Both the position numbers and the translations under genes were made by a program. A stretch of DNA of 64,000 nucleotides, taken from positions 44,458-108,457 of IMG/VR virus record IMGVR_UViG_3300034109_000283, one strand, 5' to 3'. The first letter of the stretch is position 1; each line of letters opens with the position of its first letter. Below, in pieces: positions 55,831-63,499 of the stretch. The notes beneath the pieces are model-generated. The model worked only from the letters and a program-made list of their open reading frames with translations, had not been told where the DNA came from and searched no databases. This DNA is from a virus.

Positions 55831-55859
55831 ATTATAACACTAACTTAGTGCAATGTCAA
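55831..55859 (-). promoter_or_regulatory. Sigma-70 promoter, leaderless dnaJ
   Basis: TTGACA (55854-55859), 17-base spacer, TATAAT (55831-55836) on the minus strand. 6 bases separate the hexamer from the ATG at 55824. Confidence 0.9.
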
Positions 55860-55862
55860 TAT

Positions 55863-56432
55863 TTATTTTGCTGCACCTTCAATTTTTTCTTTTGTGCGAC
55901 CATATGCAGCGATACCAAGAACAGCACCCATAGCAATATGGTATAGTCCAGCACCTTGCAATGTCAAGGGCTGCCACTGACTAGTAACTTGACCTTTACT
56001 CATTGCTTGTAATACAGACCATAATACTGGAAAAATTACAAAGTCAAAGAAGCAAGTTAACATATATAGCCATCCCATTGCAGGACGCCATTTCTTATTG
56101 ATCCAATCAGTAGATTCTTTATCATGTGCAACCAATACATCAGCACCTTGAGCAGCATTGCTACCTGCTTGTGTTAAATTCATTTGCTGCTGAGGGGCTT
56201 GATTTATTTGTGTTCCGATATTGGTTGTTCCCCCGAACCCGGAATTTGAAGACGAACCGAAGCCTCCTGCGGATGGTGCACCAAATGAATTGGATACACT
56301 TGTTGTTCCAAAAGAACTGCCTTGAGGAAATTGTTGTATTGTTGGATCTGCGGCAAGTTGCGCGTGATGATTGTCATCCGTTGCTATTGGATTTTCAAAT
56401 CCTGCTTTTTTAGGTAAAATTGTCGTAGCCAT
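55863..56432 (-). CDS. Holin candidate (3-TM gene-transfer-agent type)
   Basis: 189 residues. The first 95 are low complexity (Gly/Ser/Phe/Asn/Gln-rich). The C-terminal half fits the GTA-type holin family: KWRPAMGWLYMLTCFFDFVIF, then QWQPLTLQGAGLYHIAMGAVLG, ending in a charged tail. Two to three transmembrane helices. Holins open the inner membrane for lysis. The long N-terminal tail is unusual. Confidence 0.65.
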   Translation of the reverse strand: MATTILPKKAGFENPIATDDNHHAQLAADPTIQQFPQGSSFGTTSVSNSFGAPSAGGFGSSSNSGFGGTTNIGTQINQAPQQQMNLTQAGSNAAQGADVLVAHDKESTDWINKKWRPAMGWLYMLTCFFDFVIFPVLWSVLQAMSKGQVTSQWQPLTLQGAGLYHIAMGAVLGIAAYGRTKEKIEGAAK

Positions 56433-56434
56433 GT

Positions 56435-56986
56435 TTACATCCCTGCTATTGCTTTTAAATTTTTGATTTCTTGGTCTTGTGCTTCTTGAGTTGGTTTAGT
56501 TGCAAGTCCAGCAATTTCTCTCATCTCATTTAATTCTTCTTCGTTTTCTTTTTCTTTTTTATAAACATTTGGATTTGTAATAATTACCTGACGCAATACA
56601 TGTTCATCAGCATCATAATCCTCATCATCAACTTGTACAGTCCACTCAGTTAATTTTAATCCTGTCAAAGTTTTTAGGTCTGAAAGTAATTCTACGATGC
56701 GACCAGGTACAGTTGATCTTCTGCTTAATTCAACAAATACTAAGTATTTTCCAATGTCAATCTCACTGTCACTTAAACTAGCATCTAAAACCCAGTCATA
56801 ACCTCTTTCAAACCAATCAACTAAATCATTTCCTACTTGTTCGGATTTTACTGTGAAAGCTAAAGTAACTATGTCTTTATCTTCACCCATTTTAGCCGCA
56901 TACTCATCTACTGTAACGGTAGGAAAAACTTGATTTTCCATATCGTGAAAATCTAAGCCTTCAGTAATAAAAATTCTATCTTTCAT
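56435..56986 (-). CDS. Conserved T4-type protein, possible virion component
   Basis: 183 residues. N-terminus MKDRIFITEGLDF contains I-T-E, as in the targeting peptides. The core DIVTLAFTVKSEQVGNDLVDWFERGYDWVLDAS and KYLVFVELSRRST is conserved in T4-type phages. An acidic helical C-terminus follows. It pairs with the next upstream gene. Confidence 0.6.
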   Translation of the reverse strand: MKDRIFITEGLDFHDMENQVFPTVTVDEYAAKMGEDKDIVTLAFTVKSEQVGNDLVDWFERGYDWVLDASLSDSEIDIGKYLVFVELSRRSTVPGRIVELLSDLKTLTGLKLTEWTVQVDDEDYDADEHVLRQVIITNPNVYKKEKENEEELNEMREIAGLATKPTQEAQDQEIKNLKAIAGM

Positions 56987-56988
56987 GA

Positions 56989-57564
56989 TTATTTTGTAGC
57001 TTCTTGATTTGATTCTTGATTTTCAGTGTTTTCACTTTGGTCAATATTTTCTTTATCTAAATCTTCTTCGTATGCATTTTCAATTTCTTCTAAATCTACG
57101 GTCTGATCAGATAAATCTATGTATCCTTCTTTGATATCGTTCATTAAGTCTTTTGGTATTGTAATTTTAACAAACCAAACTTTTCGTTCTTTCCACTTAG
57201 GATAGCGAGTTCCGGGCTCAAAGTCATCGTAATCTTTGACTTCAATAGGTACTTTAATTTCACTTTTGCCAAAAGATACATCACATCCCAAAGCAGCTAA
57301 TCTTTTGATTGCACTTGGATCGGGCATAAGTTTGTATGGCCACATGAATACACAAGAAACTGTGTATCTACCAATATTAGGCCCTTGTACTAATTCACCT
57401 AGCTGCCAATTTTTAAAAGCATATAAATCGGCTTCGTCTAATACTCGTTCGTAGTCCAATAAGGTAGACATAGAACCATCGCTGGTCATGATACCTTTAA
57501 CTGTGCTTATAATACTTACAAAGTCAATGTCGTCAAAGAAGTTGTCTGCGGATTTATGTTTCAT
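56989..57564 (-). CDS. Conserved T4-type protein, possible virion component
   Basis: 191 residues with an acidic, Glu/Asn-rich tail (about 155-191). The middle (YTVSCVFMWPYKLMPDPSAIKRL, then CDVSFGKSEIKVPIEVKDYDDFEPG and KVWFVKITIPKDLM) is conserved in T4-type phages. A late promoter abuts the ATG without a Shine-Dalgarno. Function unknown. Confidence 0.6.
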   Translation of the reverse strand: MKHKSADNFFDDIDFVSIISTVKGIMTSDGSMSTLLDYERVLDEADLYAFKNWQLGELVQGPNIGRYTVSCVFMWPYKLMPDPSAIKRLAALGCDVSFGKSEIKVPIEVKDYDDFEPGTRYPKWKERKVWFVKITIPKDLMNDIKEGYIDLSDQTVDLEEIENAYEEDLDKENIDQSENTENQESNQEATK

Positions 57565-57568
57565 CTTG

Positions 57569-57575
57569 TATTTAT
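57569..57575 (-). promoter_or_regulatory. Late-type promoter abutting start
   Basis: GATAAATACA on the minus strand, 4 bases before the ATG at 57564. Confidence 0.6.
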
Positions 57576-57623
57576 CAAGATATAAAAGAAATTGAAAGAT
57601 TGAAATTTTTACCCTTAGCCTAA

Positions 57624-57630
57624 TATTTAT
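57624..57630 (-). promoter_or_regulatory. Second late-type promoter
   Basis: GATAAATATT on the minus strand, 59 bases upstream of the ATG at 57564. Confidence 0.45.
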
Positions 57631-57731
57631 CTAGGAATTTGTGTAAAAACATGCACATTTTACAGTATGCATGACCTTTTTAAATAACATTGAATGTTGC
57701 AACATTTACTGCTCTTAAAAAGGAGAAAAAC

Positions 57732-58511
57732 TTGAGCAAAAGAAAAACTAGTGCATTACGCAATAATATCCAAGATACACGCTCACATTCAAAACAATCA
57801 GATCAAACATTCTACATGAAAGAGTCTAAAACTATTGACTTCAATAAGGGACAACTAAAGGTTAAAGTACGAAAACCAGTTGACCTAATCCCCAAAACCC
57901 TAAATCAAGAAAAGTATATACTTTCGCTACTTGACAATGAAACCGACATTGTAGTAGTATCGGGGCCAGCGGGCACGGGTAAAACTTATTTGGCAATGGT
58001 TGCAGCCATCAAAGCAATGCGCTCTGGTGAATGCAGTTCAATCATTTTAACTAGACCTGCAGTAGGTGTAGACGATGAAAAACATGGATTCTTACCCGGC
58101 GATTTAAATCAAAAGATGGAACCATGGACTCGTCCATTACTTGATGTACTCAGAGAATATTATTCGGTTAAAGAAATACAACAAATGCTAGAAGAACAAA
58201 TTATAGAAATAGCACCCCTAGCATTTTGCAGAGGCAGAAATTTCAAAAATAGCTGGGTAATATTAGATGAGGCTCAAAACGCTACTCCAAGTCAATTAAA
58301 AATGATTATGACAAGAATAGGAGTAGGAAGCAAAATTGTAATTACAGGTGATGTTGAACAGACTGACCGAAAATCTACTCAAAATGGTTTACAAGACCTT
58401 GTAGATAGATTACAAGAATCCAAAGTTCCAGGATTAACTTCGTGTAAATTTGATATCCGTGATGTACAGCGACACAAAATCATAGAACATGTGTTGAAAC
58501 TATACTCTTAA
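57732..58511 (+). CDS. phoH: PhoH-family ATPase
   Basis: 259 residues from a TTG at 57732, chosen because AAAAAGGAG is 6 bases upstream; an in-frame ATG at 57690 has none. A P-loop NTPase: VVVSGPAGTGKTYLAMVAA (Walker A), then WVILDEAQNATPSQLKMIMTRIG (Walker B) and VITGDVEQTD. PhoH is very common in T4-type phages; helicase or RNA-linked roles are suggested. It is on the plus strand, alone, and ends at a shared terminator. Confidence 0.94.
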   Translation: MSKRKTSALRNNIQDTRSHSKQSDQTFYMKESKTIDFNKGQLKVKVRKPVDLIPKTLNQEKYILSLLDNETDIVVVSGPAGTGKTYLAMVAAIKAMRSGECSSIILTRPAVGVDDEKHGFLPGDLNQKMEPWTRPLLDVLREYYSVKEIQQMLEEQIIEIAPLAFCRGRNFKNSWVILDEAQNATPSQLKMIMTRIGVGSKIVITGDVEQTDRKSTQNGLQDLVDRLQESKVPGLTSCKFDIRDVQRHKIIEHVLKLYS

Positions 58512-58536
58512 AAATGGGGCTTAGGCCCCATTTTTA
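58510..58536. terminator. Bidirectional terminator
   Basis: AAAAATGGGGC / GCCCCATTTTT around TTAG between convergent phoH and the gene ending at 58534. The A and T runs serve both strands. Confidence 0.88.
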
Positions 58537-58800
58537 TTCGGCTTTTGAAGTAATAGTTGCTTCTTTTTCTAGTTGCTCAACTAGATTGGGATAAATTTTC
58601 TTATAATATTCCTGCATCTTTTCCCAATCAGTATCTACAATCTTACCTTCAATAACACATTTATTGACTGTTTTTGAAACGAAATCCATAATAACATTAC
58701 ATGTTTGTAGATCGGCTGGCTTGATCCGTTTTGAAACTACAACCTGTTCGTCAATCTGCCCACCGGGCTTTCTAATAAAAGTTATAAGTAAATATCTCAT
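58534..58800 (-). CDS. Conserved small protein next to clamp loader
   Basis: 88 residues: MRYLLITFIRKPGGQIDEQVVVSKR, then TCNVIMDFVSKTVNKCVIEGK. It is an alpha/beta protein conserved beside gp44 in T4-type phages. It is too short and unlike gp62 (T4: 187 residues), so I do not call it the small clamp-loader subunit. It overlaps gp44 by 4 bases. Confidence 0.6.
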   Translation of the reverse strand: MRYLLITFIRKPGGQIDEQVVVSKRIKPADLQTCNVIMDFVSKTVNKCVIEGKIVDTDWEKMQEYYKKIYPNLVEQLEKEATITSKAE

Positions 58801-59720
58801 GATGTTAGTTCTGCTAATGTTGCTGCCAAACTGATTTCGGGAATTCCTACTAGTGGAAGATTGGCAAGACCGTTCCTTATAATAATGATACTTTCGTCTT
58901 TCTTTTCTTGTGTACTACCCCAAAGATCAATATTATCATACATCCATTTATAAGTATCTTCAATTCGTGTAGGATGCAGACTAATATATTGCATCAGTCG
59001 TTGTCTTCCTTCAAGAATTTTTCCAGCCTTGAATAATTGAGTCGCTTCAATCAACAATTCATGTTCACTAGCACCCTGACTTTGTGAGGGTAGAAGCTTA
59101 CCACTGTTGCTATTGACTTGAAGTTGATTCAAGCATTTGCGTAAATCTGGATAAGTTCCTCGCACATAAGTATCCAATGTATCTAAATCAAACTCAACAT
59201 TTTCAGTTACAAGAACAGTGGCTGCTCTTGCTGTGAATTCTGTCATGTCCGTTTTAGCAATATGGAATTCGTGACAGCGTGACTTCAACGCAGGAATAAT
59301 CTTGTGTGCATAGTTACAAGTTAGAATATATCTAACAGTCATATGATATGCTTCCATATCATTACGCAATGCTGCCTGACTTGGTTGAGTTAGATAGTCA
59401 GCCTCATCTAGTAATACGACTTTAAACTTACCAAAGGGCATTGTTTGAACAAAGCCATTGATCTTTTCACGCAACATATCAATACCGTTTTCACGGCTTG
59501 CGTTGATTTCAAGTACATCAAAATCTTCTACACCAAGTTCGTTTATAAGAACTTTAGCCAGTGTAGTTTTACCTGTACCCGGATCACCACTGAACAGTAG
59601 ATGCGGAATACTTTCGTCAGTAATCCATTGTTTTACTTGTTGTCTTTGCCGATCATCAACAAAAACATACTCATCTACTGTACCAGGACGATATTTCTCT
59701 ACCCAAAGTTGATTCTTCAT
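58797..59720 (-). CDS. 44: Clamp loader large subunit (gp44-like)
   Basis: A 307-residue AAA+ protein (T4 gp44 is 319). Walker A LLFSGDPGTGKTTLAKVL, Walker B VVLLDEADYLT and the S-R-C sensor (LKSRCHEF). It opens and loads the gp45 clamp. It starts within the end of the BI-1 gene (4-base overlap). A gp62 partner is not visible in the window. Confidence 0.94.
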   Translation of the reverse strand: MKNQLWVEKYRPGTVDEYVFVDDRQRQQVKQWITDESIPHLLFSGDPGTGKTTLAKVLINELGVEDFDVLEINASRENGIDMLREKINGFVQTMPFGKFKVVLLDEADYLTQPSQAALRNDMEAYHMTVRYILTCNYAHKIIPALKSRCHEFHIAKTDMTEFTARAATVLVTENVEFDLDTLDTYVRGTYPDLRKCLNQLQVNSNSGKLLPSQSQGASEHELLIEATQLFKAGKILEGRQRLMQYISLHPTRIEDTYKWMYDNIDLWGSTQEKKDESIIIIRNGLANLPLVGIPEISLAATLAELTS

Positions 59721-60406
59721 TCTTTCTTTTCACCAAAAAGTTGTAGTAACGACAAGAAGATATTAATGAAATCTAGGTACAATGTCAATGCCCCTGACAC
59801 TTCCGCTGCACCCGTATCAGTATCATAACTGACCATTTCACGAATCTTTTGGGTGTCATATGCTGTTAGTCCCAAAAAGATAATAATAGCCAAAGCACTA
59901 ATAACCATAGCACCCACAGTACTACCAATGAAAATATTAATGATAGAGGCAATAATAATGGCAATGAGACCAACAAACATAAACTTGCCAAGACTATCAA
60001 GGTTGCTCTTAGTAAAGTACCCATATAAACTCATGACTCCAAATAATACGGCAGCACCCATAAATGCTGTAAAGATGCTACCCATTTGATATACAGCAAA
60101 GATTGTAGCAAAGCTAAGTCCCATCAATGCCGCAAAACCGTATAGCATTAGTTGTGCTATTGATTTTGGAGGATTAGCGTTAAGTGCTGCTGAGATACCA
60201 AATATTGCAACCAGTGGTAGAAAAATAACAACCCACTTTAGCCAACCTGTAAAGAAAAATTCTAGCAATGCTGGAGTAGTTCCAACAAAATAACTTACAA
60301 ACATACTTACAAGAACAGCAAGGCTCATGTGTTGATATACTCTTGCCATCGCTGTGTTGATTTGTTCAGCATTTCTATATGCTGGAATAGCTTCAGTGTA
60401 AAACAT
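59717..60406 (-). CDS. Bax inhibitor-1 / YccA-family membrane protein
   Basis: 229 residues with seven likely transmembrane helices from about residue 27. Family hallmarks are the N-terminal NTAMARVYQHM segment, FATIFAVYQMGSIFTAFMGAA and the end ALTLYLDFINIFLSLLQLFG. Bacterial relatives (YccA, YbhL) include an inhibitor of the FtsH protease. Rare in phages. It is coupled to gp44, so it is made with replication proteins. One possibility is protecting phage proteins from FtsH; calcium or proton leak is another. Confidence 0.88.
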   Translation of the reverse strand: MFYTEAIPAYRNAEQINTAMARVYQHMSLAVLVSMFVSYFVGTTPALLEFFFTGWLKWVVIFLPLVAIFGISAALNANPPKSIAQLMLYGFAALMGLSFATIFAVYQMGSIFTAFMGAAVLFGVMSLYGYFTKSNLDSLGKFMFVGLIAIIIASIINIFIGSTVGAMVISALAIIIFLGLTAYDTQKIREMVSYDTDTGAAEVSGALTLYLDFINIFLSLLQLFGEKKE

Positions 60407-60409
60407 AGT

Positions 60410-60700
60410 TTAACTCCTTAAATTTTGATATGTAATAATTTTTCCAATTTCAGAACCAAGGTCCTTATCATCAGTAATAATATGTAGATTCATGTTATTT
60501 TCATCGCGCTTTCTGTCATATTGGCGAGTTTCAATAACGAATCCACCGTCAGCACGATAAACACTAAAATTCATGCCGTGAGTATTCAGTGACCGTTCTG
60601 ATACGGTTGCTAACCTGGGTGATATATCTTTCTCTAGTTGATTAGCATCTTCCCATGCCTCACGACACATTTTAGCAAACCATTTTTTAAAAAAACTCAT
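60410..60700 (-). CDS. Conserved small phage protein
   Basis: 96 residues from the ATG at 60700, starting MSFFKKWFAKMCREAWEDAN. The core MNFSVYRADGGFVIETRQYD, then LHIITDDKDLGSEIGKII is common in T4-type phages and unassigned. An amphipathic basic N-terminal helix may touch membrane or DNA. It overlaps the upstream gene by 4 bases. Confidence 0.6.
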   Translation of the reverse strand: MSFFKKWFAKMCREAWEDANQLEKDISPRLATVSERSLNTHGMNFSVYRADGGFVIETRQYDRKRDENNMNLHIITDDKDLGSEIGKIITYQNLRS

Positions 60701-61332
60701 TGTAAATTTACCTTTCCTCCGCACTTAGGGCATACAAAAGCACCCTCACTATCTTCGTCAGGATTCTCAACTAACTCCATAATATCGTCAGTTACAAAAT
60801 CGCAACTTTCACATTTGAATTGTGCGTATTCTGCAGGTTCGGTAGCATTCTCAAAAGGCCAAGCGGCACCGGGCTTTAATTCAACTGAACTAATTTCTGT
60901 AGTTTCTTCGTGTTCGCCTGTTGTGAAACTTTCACCTTCTGTGCCATCATCATTGATTCTTGTGATTTCTAAATCACAATCAATGATCATTTCACATTCA
61001 TCTTGCGTCCAGCCATGATCACATTCAAGGTCTAACCAACTGTTACCTTCATCAAAGAATTCTTCAAGCCATTCTTGTGTTTCTTCGTCACAATCATCCA
61101 GATCATGGTCTTCCCAACAACCGTCGGTAGTTTCAATTAGTTCGCTTTCATATCCGCAGTTATAGATATCTACCCCTGCTTCAATTTTGGGAGGATTATC
61201 GTCGTCAGTGTAAACATAAAATTCACCCCAGCGCCAACCTGTTTCAACCATAATAGTATTGTCATCTTTGGTCAAGTAGTTGCGTTCAACTACTGACTTC
61301 TTCCAGGTTGGTTCTACTTTCCAAGTTGCCAT
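60697..61332 (-). CDS. Acidic zinc-ribbon protein (paralogue of the 9.2 kb gene)
   Basis: 211 residues from the ATG at 61332. Very acidic through the middle. The N-terminal WRWGEFYVYTDDD and ELKPGAAWPF match the gene at 9.2 kb. The C-terminal part is a zinc ribbon: FKCESCDFVTDD and FVCPKCGGKVN. Role unknown; acidic character could mimic DNA. Confidence 0.6.
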   Translation of the reverse strand: MATWKVEPTWKKSVVERNYLTKDDNTIMVETGWRWGEFYVYTDDDNPPKIEAGVDIYNCGYESELIETTDGCWEDHDLDDCDEETQEWLEEFFDEGNSWLDLECDHGWTQDECEMIIDCDLEITRINDDGTEGESFTTGEHEETTEISSVELKPGAAWPFENATEPAEYAQFKCESCDFVTDDIMELVENPDEDSEGAFVCPKCGGKVNLQ

Positions 61333-61333
61333 T

Positions 61334-61702
61334 TTAATATACCTTATCACTCATTGTATGATCATTGACGGGTTCATCACTCACCATGAGTACTTCATTG
61401 TTATCAACTTTACGGATAACTTTTTCACCCTCGTCATCTTCTATTTTAATCCCTCTTGTCCAACGACCGTGACTGATTAGGATATATTGCCCAACCTGTA
61501 TGTCCTTTTGTTCGGGTCCAATAGCATATACCTTTGCCCATCTTGGACGAATGCCCGAACTTTTCATATCATCATTTAACAATACGATGCCACCATTACT
61601 AATACGTTCATCAAATGTCATATCAGATACAATGATAGTATCATTTAATGGATACAACTTTTTGATTTTGTGCGCTGCGTAGGCTAACTTTTTATCTTCC
61701 AT
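61334..61702 (-). CDS. 31: GroES / gp31-like co-chaperonin
   Basis: 122 residues of the GroES fold: LYPLNDTIIVSDMTFDERISNGGIVLLND (mobile-loop region), then RPRWAKVYAIGPEQKDIQVGQYILI and a final strand pair with VDNNEVLMV. T4 gp31 replaces GroES on host GroEL to fold the major head protein; this is likely to do the same. It overlaps its upstream neighbour by one base. Confidence 0.9.
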   Translation of the reverse strand: MEDKKLAYAAHKIKKLYPLNDTIIVSDMTFDERISNGGIVLLNDDMKSSGIRPRWAKVYAIGPEQKDIQVGQYILISHGRWTRGIKIEDDEGEKVIRKVDNNEVLMVSDEPVNDHTMSDKVY

Positions 61703-62079
61703 TACTCTTCCTCTTTATTGCTGGCCTTTTTGATTTCTTCTACTTCAAAATCATCTTCCATTTCAGCAATAAGTTCTATTTCTTCTTGGGTTAATTCTTC
61801 TTCTTTGGGTAGTTCAGCTAACACAATCTGTTCCTGGATTGGTTCAGGTTGAATTTTATCGGCGACTGCTCTAACTGGATTAGCTGTTCTATTACCCACA
61901 GTCTTAGAATAGTTTTTGTTAACCTTTGAAGTAACGGGCTGAATGATTCTGCCATTACTATCAATCGTGTCTCCGCGGGCGTTAACCTTCATATTTCCAA
62001 CAGCCCTAGTTTTGTCATTTTTTGTAACCAGTGCCGACATATCAAAAGGTTTACCCAATGCTGTTCTGCGAATAACCAT
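61702..62079 (-). CDS. Conserved small phage protein
   Basis: 125 residues: MVIRRTALGKPFDMSALVTK, then RAVGNMKVNARGDTIDSNGR; the C-terminal half is strongly acidic. The first half is highly conserved in T4-type phages next to gp31-like genes in my recollection. Function unknown. GGAG lies upstream. Confidence 0.6.
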   Translation of the reverse strand: MVIRRTALGKPFDMSALVTKNDKTRAVGNMKVNARGDTIDSNGRIIQPVTSKVNKNYSKTVGNRTANPVRAVADKIQPEPIQEQIVLAELPKEEELTQEEIELIAEMEDDFEVEEIKKASNKEEE

Positions 62080-62101
62080 AATAATCTCCTTAAAAATGTA
62101 T

Positions 62102-62608
62102 TTACTTCAAAAACTCGTCAATTGACAAATCATAGAATATTGAATTGATTTTGTGTACTCCCAAGAGATACAAAACATAACTTGCTACGCTACTACCTCG
62201 TCCTACTCCCCAAACAATATTATGTTGTCGCATCGTGTCTACTAAAAATTTAAGATACCTTAGTAGGTCAAACATATCCCGTTCTTGATACAACAAAAGT
62301 TCTTGACCCACCCGTTGCAATTCAACTTCCGTAGTACACAAATCTAAAACATATTTGGCTATATCCAGTTGTTTATACTGTTCGGGCATGAGCCACTGTC
62401 TTTGTAGTCCCAAATCAAAATCCTCAACAGACAAGTTAGTTGGGATGTATTGTTCAATTTGGGGAATGTCTGACAAATCTAAAGATTCGTCAAATAAAAT
62501 TTCCTTGTCAGTCAAAACTTTAGACAAAGAGATTTCAGGATTCTTTAGATAGAATTCACATAAGTCTGTTTCAGAATAAATCTTCTGACCATAAATATCT
62601 TGGCGCAT
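62102..62608 (-). CDS. Fragment-type protein with PolC/DnaE-like motif
   Basis: 168 residues. The last third, VWGVGRGSSVASYVLYLLGVHKIN, then YDLSIDEFL, matches the G-x-G-R-G-S-x-x-x-S-x-V-x-Y-L-L-G motif of family C (Pol III alpha) polymerases. The catalytic Asp triad is absent, so it cannot polymerise alone. It may have been recruited as a nucleotide- or DNA-binding module. A sigma-70 promoter puts its -10 exactly 6 bases from the ATG. Confidence 0.7.
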   Translation of the reverse strand: MRQDIYGQKIYSETDLCEFYLKNPEISLSKVLTDKEILFDESLDLSDIPQIEQYIPTNLSVEDFDLGLQRQWLMPEQYKQLDIAKYVLDLCTTEVELQRVGQELLLYQERDMFDLLRYLKFLVDTMRQHNIVWGVGRGSSVASYVLYLLGVHKINSIFYDLSIDEFLK

Positions 62609-62614
62609 TTAGAT

Positions 62615-62644
62615 ATTATAAAGCATACCAACTACTGGTGTCAA
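62615..62644 (-). promoter_or_regulatory. Sigma-70 promoter, leaderless gene
   Basis: TTGACA (62639-62644), 18-base spacer, TATAAT (62615-62620) on the minus strand; 6 bases to the ATG at 62608. Confidence 0.82.
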
Positions 62645-63253
62645 CTATTCTTTATCCAAACTCAGTATGACCACATCTTGATTTTTATTCTTTTTGGGTT
62701 TCCCTGGCCAATTCAATCCAATGTCATGCCAATCTACATCTGTTTTGTTTAAATGGACAATTTTTTCCTTTTTGGTAGTTTTCTTTACCCAATCACTAAC
62801 AATGGGTTTCGTAGAGAACCACCAAGAATCGGTCATATAAAATATGTCTGATTCTTCTTCTGCTGAGATATGAAATTCTACCCCCTCACAAATTTTACTA
62901 AGGATAGTGATATTTTTAACCTTTAATCTATCTTCACAGATGCTATCAATTTTTTTCATTAGAACACATGCAACAACTTGATCATATGGATCCTCAGGCA
63001 ATGTTGATATTTTTAAGCCTGCTTTTATATAATTCTCAATTATAGATTTATCCTCATGCAAAGATATAAACAACACATTTTCAAAACATTCATCAAATAT
63101 AAATTTAATGCGTTCCAAACTAATTGTTTGTTCTTCCATTTCTTCAGTGTATACTTCCATCAACAAGTCAATATCATAAGTATTGATTATAAATGTGTTT
63201 TCAAAATGAATGGCAGAATTAAAAGAGAATTTTTTAGATACTAAAGCTGTCAT
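62645..63253 (-). CDS. Hypothetical phage protein
   Basis: 202 residues, mixed alpha/beta (SFNSAIHFENTFIINTYDID, then IIENYIKAGLKISTLPEDPYDQVVACVLMKKI), ending in a Lys/Asn-rich segment and VVILSLDKE. No known motif. It sits between the PolC-like and tail-side genes. Confidence 0.55.
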   Translation of the reverse strand: MTALVSKKFSFNSAIHFENTFIINTYDIDLLMEVYTEEMEEQTISLERIKFIFDECFENVLFISLHEDKSIIENYIKAGLKISTLPEDPYDQVVACVLMKKIDSICEDRLKVKNITILSKICEGVEFHISAEEESDIFYMTDSWWFSTKPIVSDWVKKTTKKEKIVHLNKTDVDWHDIGLNWPGKPKKNKNQDVVILSLDKE

Positions 63254-63486
63254 TTGTTGTCTTTTTCAATATTGATTTTGGTTTGAATGTTTTGCTTTTT
63301 AATCAACGCATCCATTTTTTTGTTGTATTCGGTTTTATAGCTTTCTAAAACCATATTCAGTTGATGAATAAGAGGACCATTGGCTGTCCTATAGGCAAAA
63401 GTCAATTTACCCGTAAGCTGACCAATGGTTTCTTGAAGTTCTTCTAACGATTTATCGTCTAAACTATGTACAAAAGGATGTTGCAT
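63250..63486 (-). CDS. Small conserved phage protein
   Basis: 78 residues: HPFVHSLDDKSLEELQETIGQLTGKLTFAYRT, then IHQLNMVLESYKTEYNKKMD, a helical pair conserved in T4-type phages near structural genes. A late promoter abuts the ATG. It overlaps the downstream gene by 4 bases. Confidence 0.6.
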   Translation of the reverse strand: MQHPFVHSLDDKSLEELQETIGQLTGKLTFAYRTANGPLIHQLNMVLESYKTEYNKKMDALIKKQNIQTKINIEKDNK

Positions 63487-63492
63487 CCTAAA

Positions 63493-63499
63493 TATTTAT
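63493..63499 (-). promoter_or_regulatory. Late-type promoter abutting start
   Basis: AATAAATATT on the minus strand, 6 bases before the ATG at 63486. Confidence 0.55.

Noticed and set aside
57690-57731. ATG at 57690 as phoH start
   Set aside because: No Shine-Dalgarno there, while the in-frame TTG at 57732 has AAAAAGGAG at ideal spacing.
58534-58800. Clamp-loader small subunit gp62
   Set aside because: Position fits, but the protein is 88 residues and shows no gp62-like sequence.
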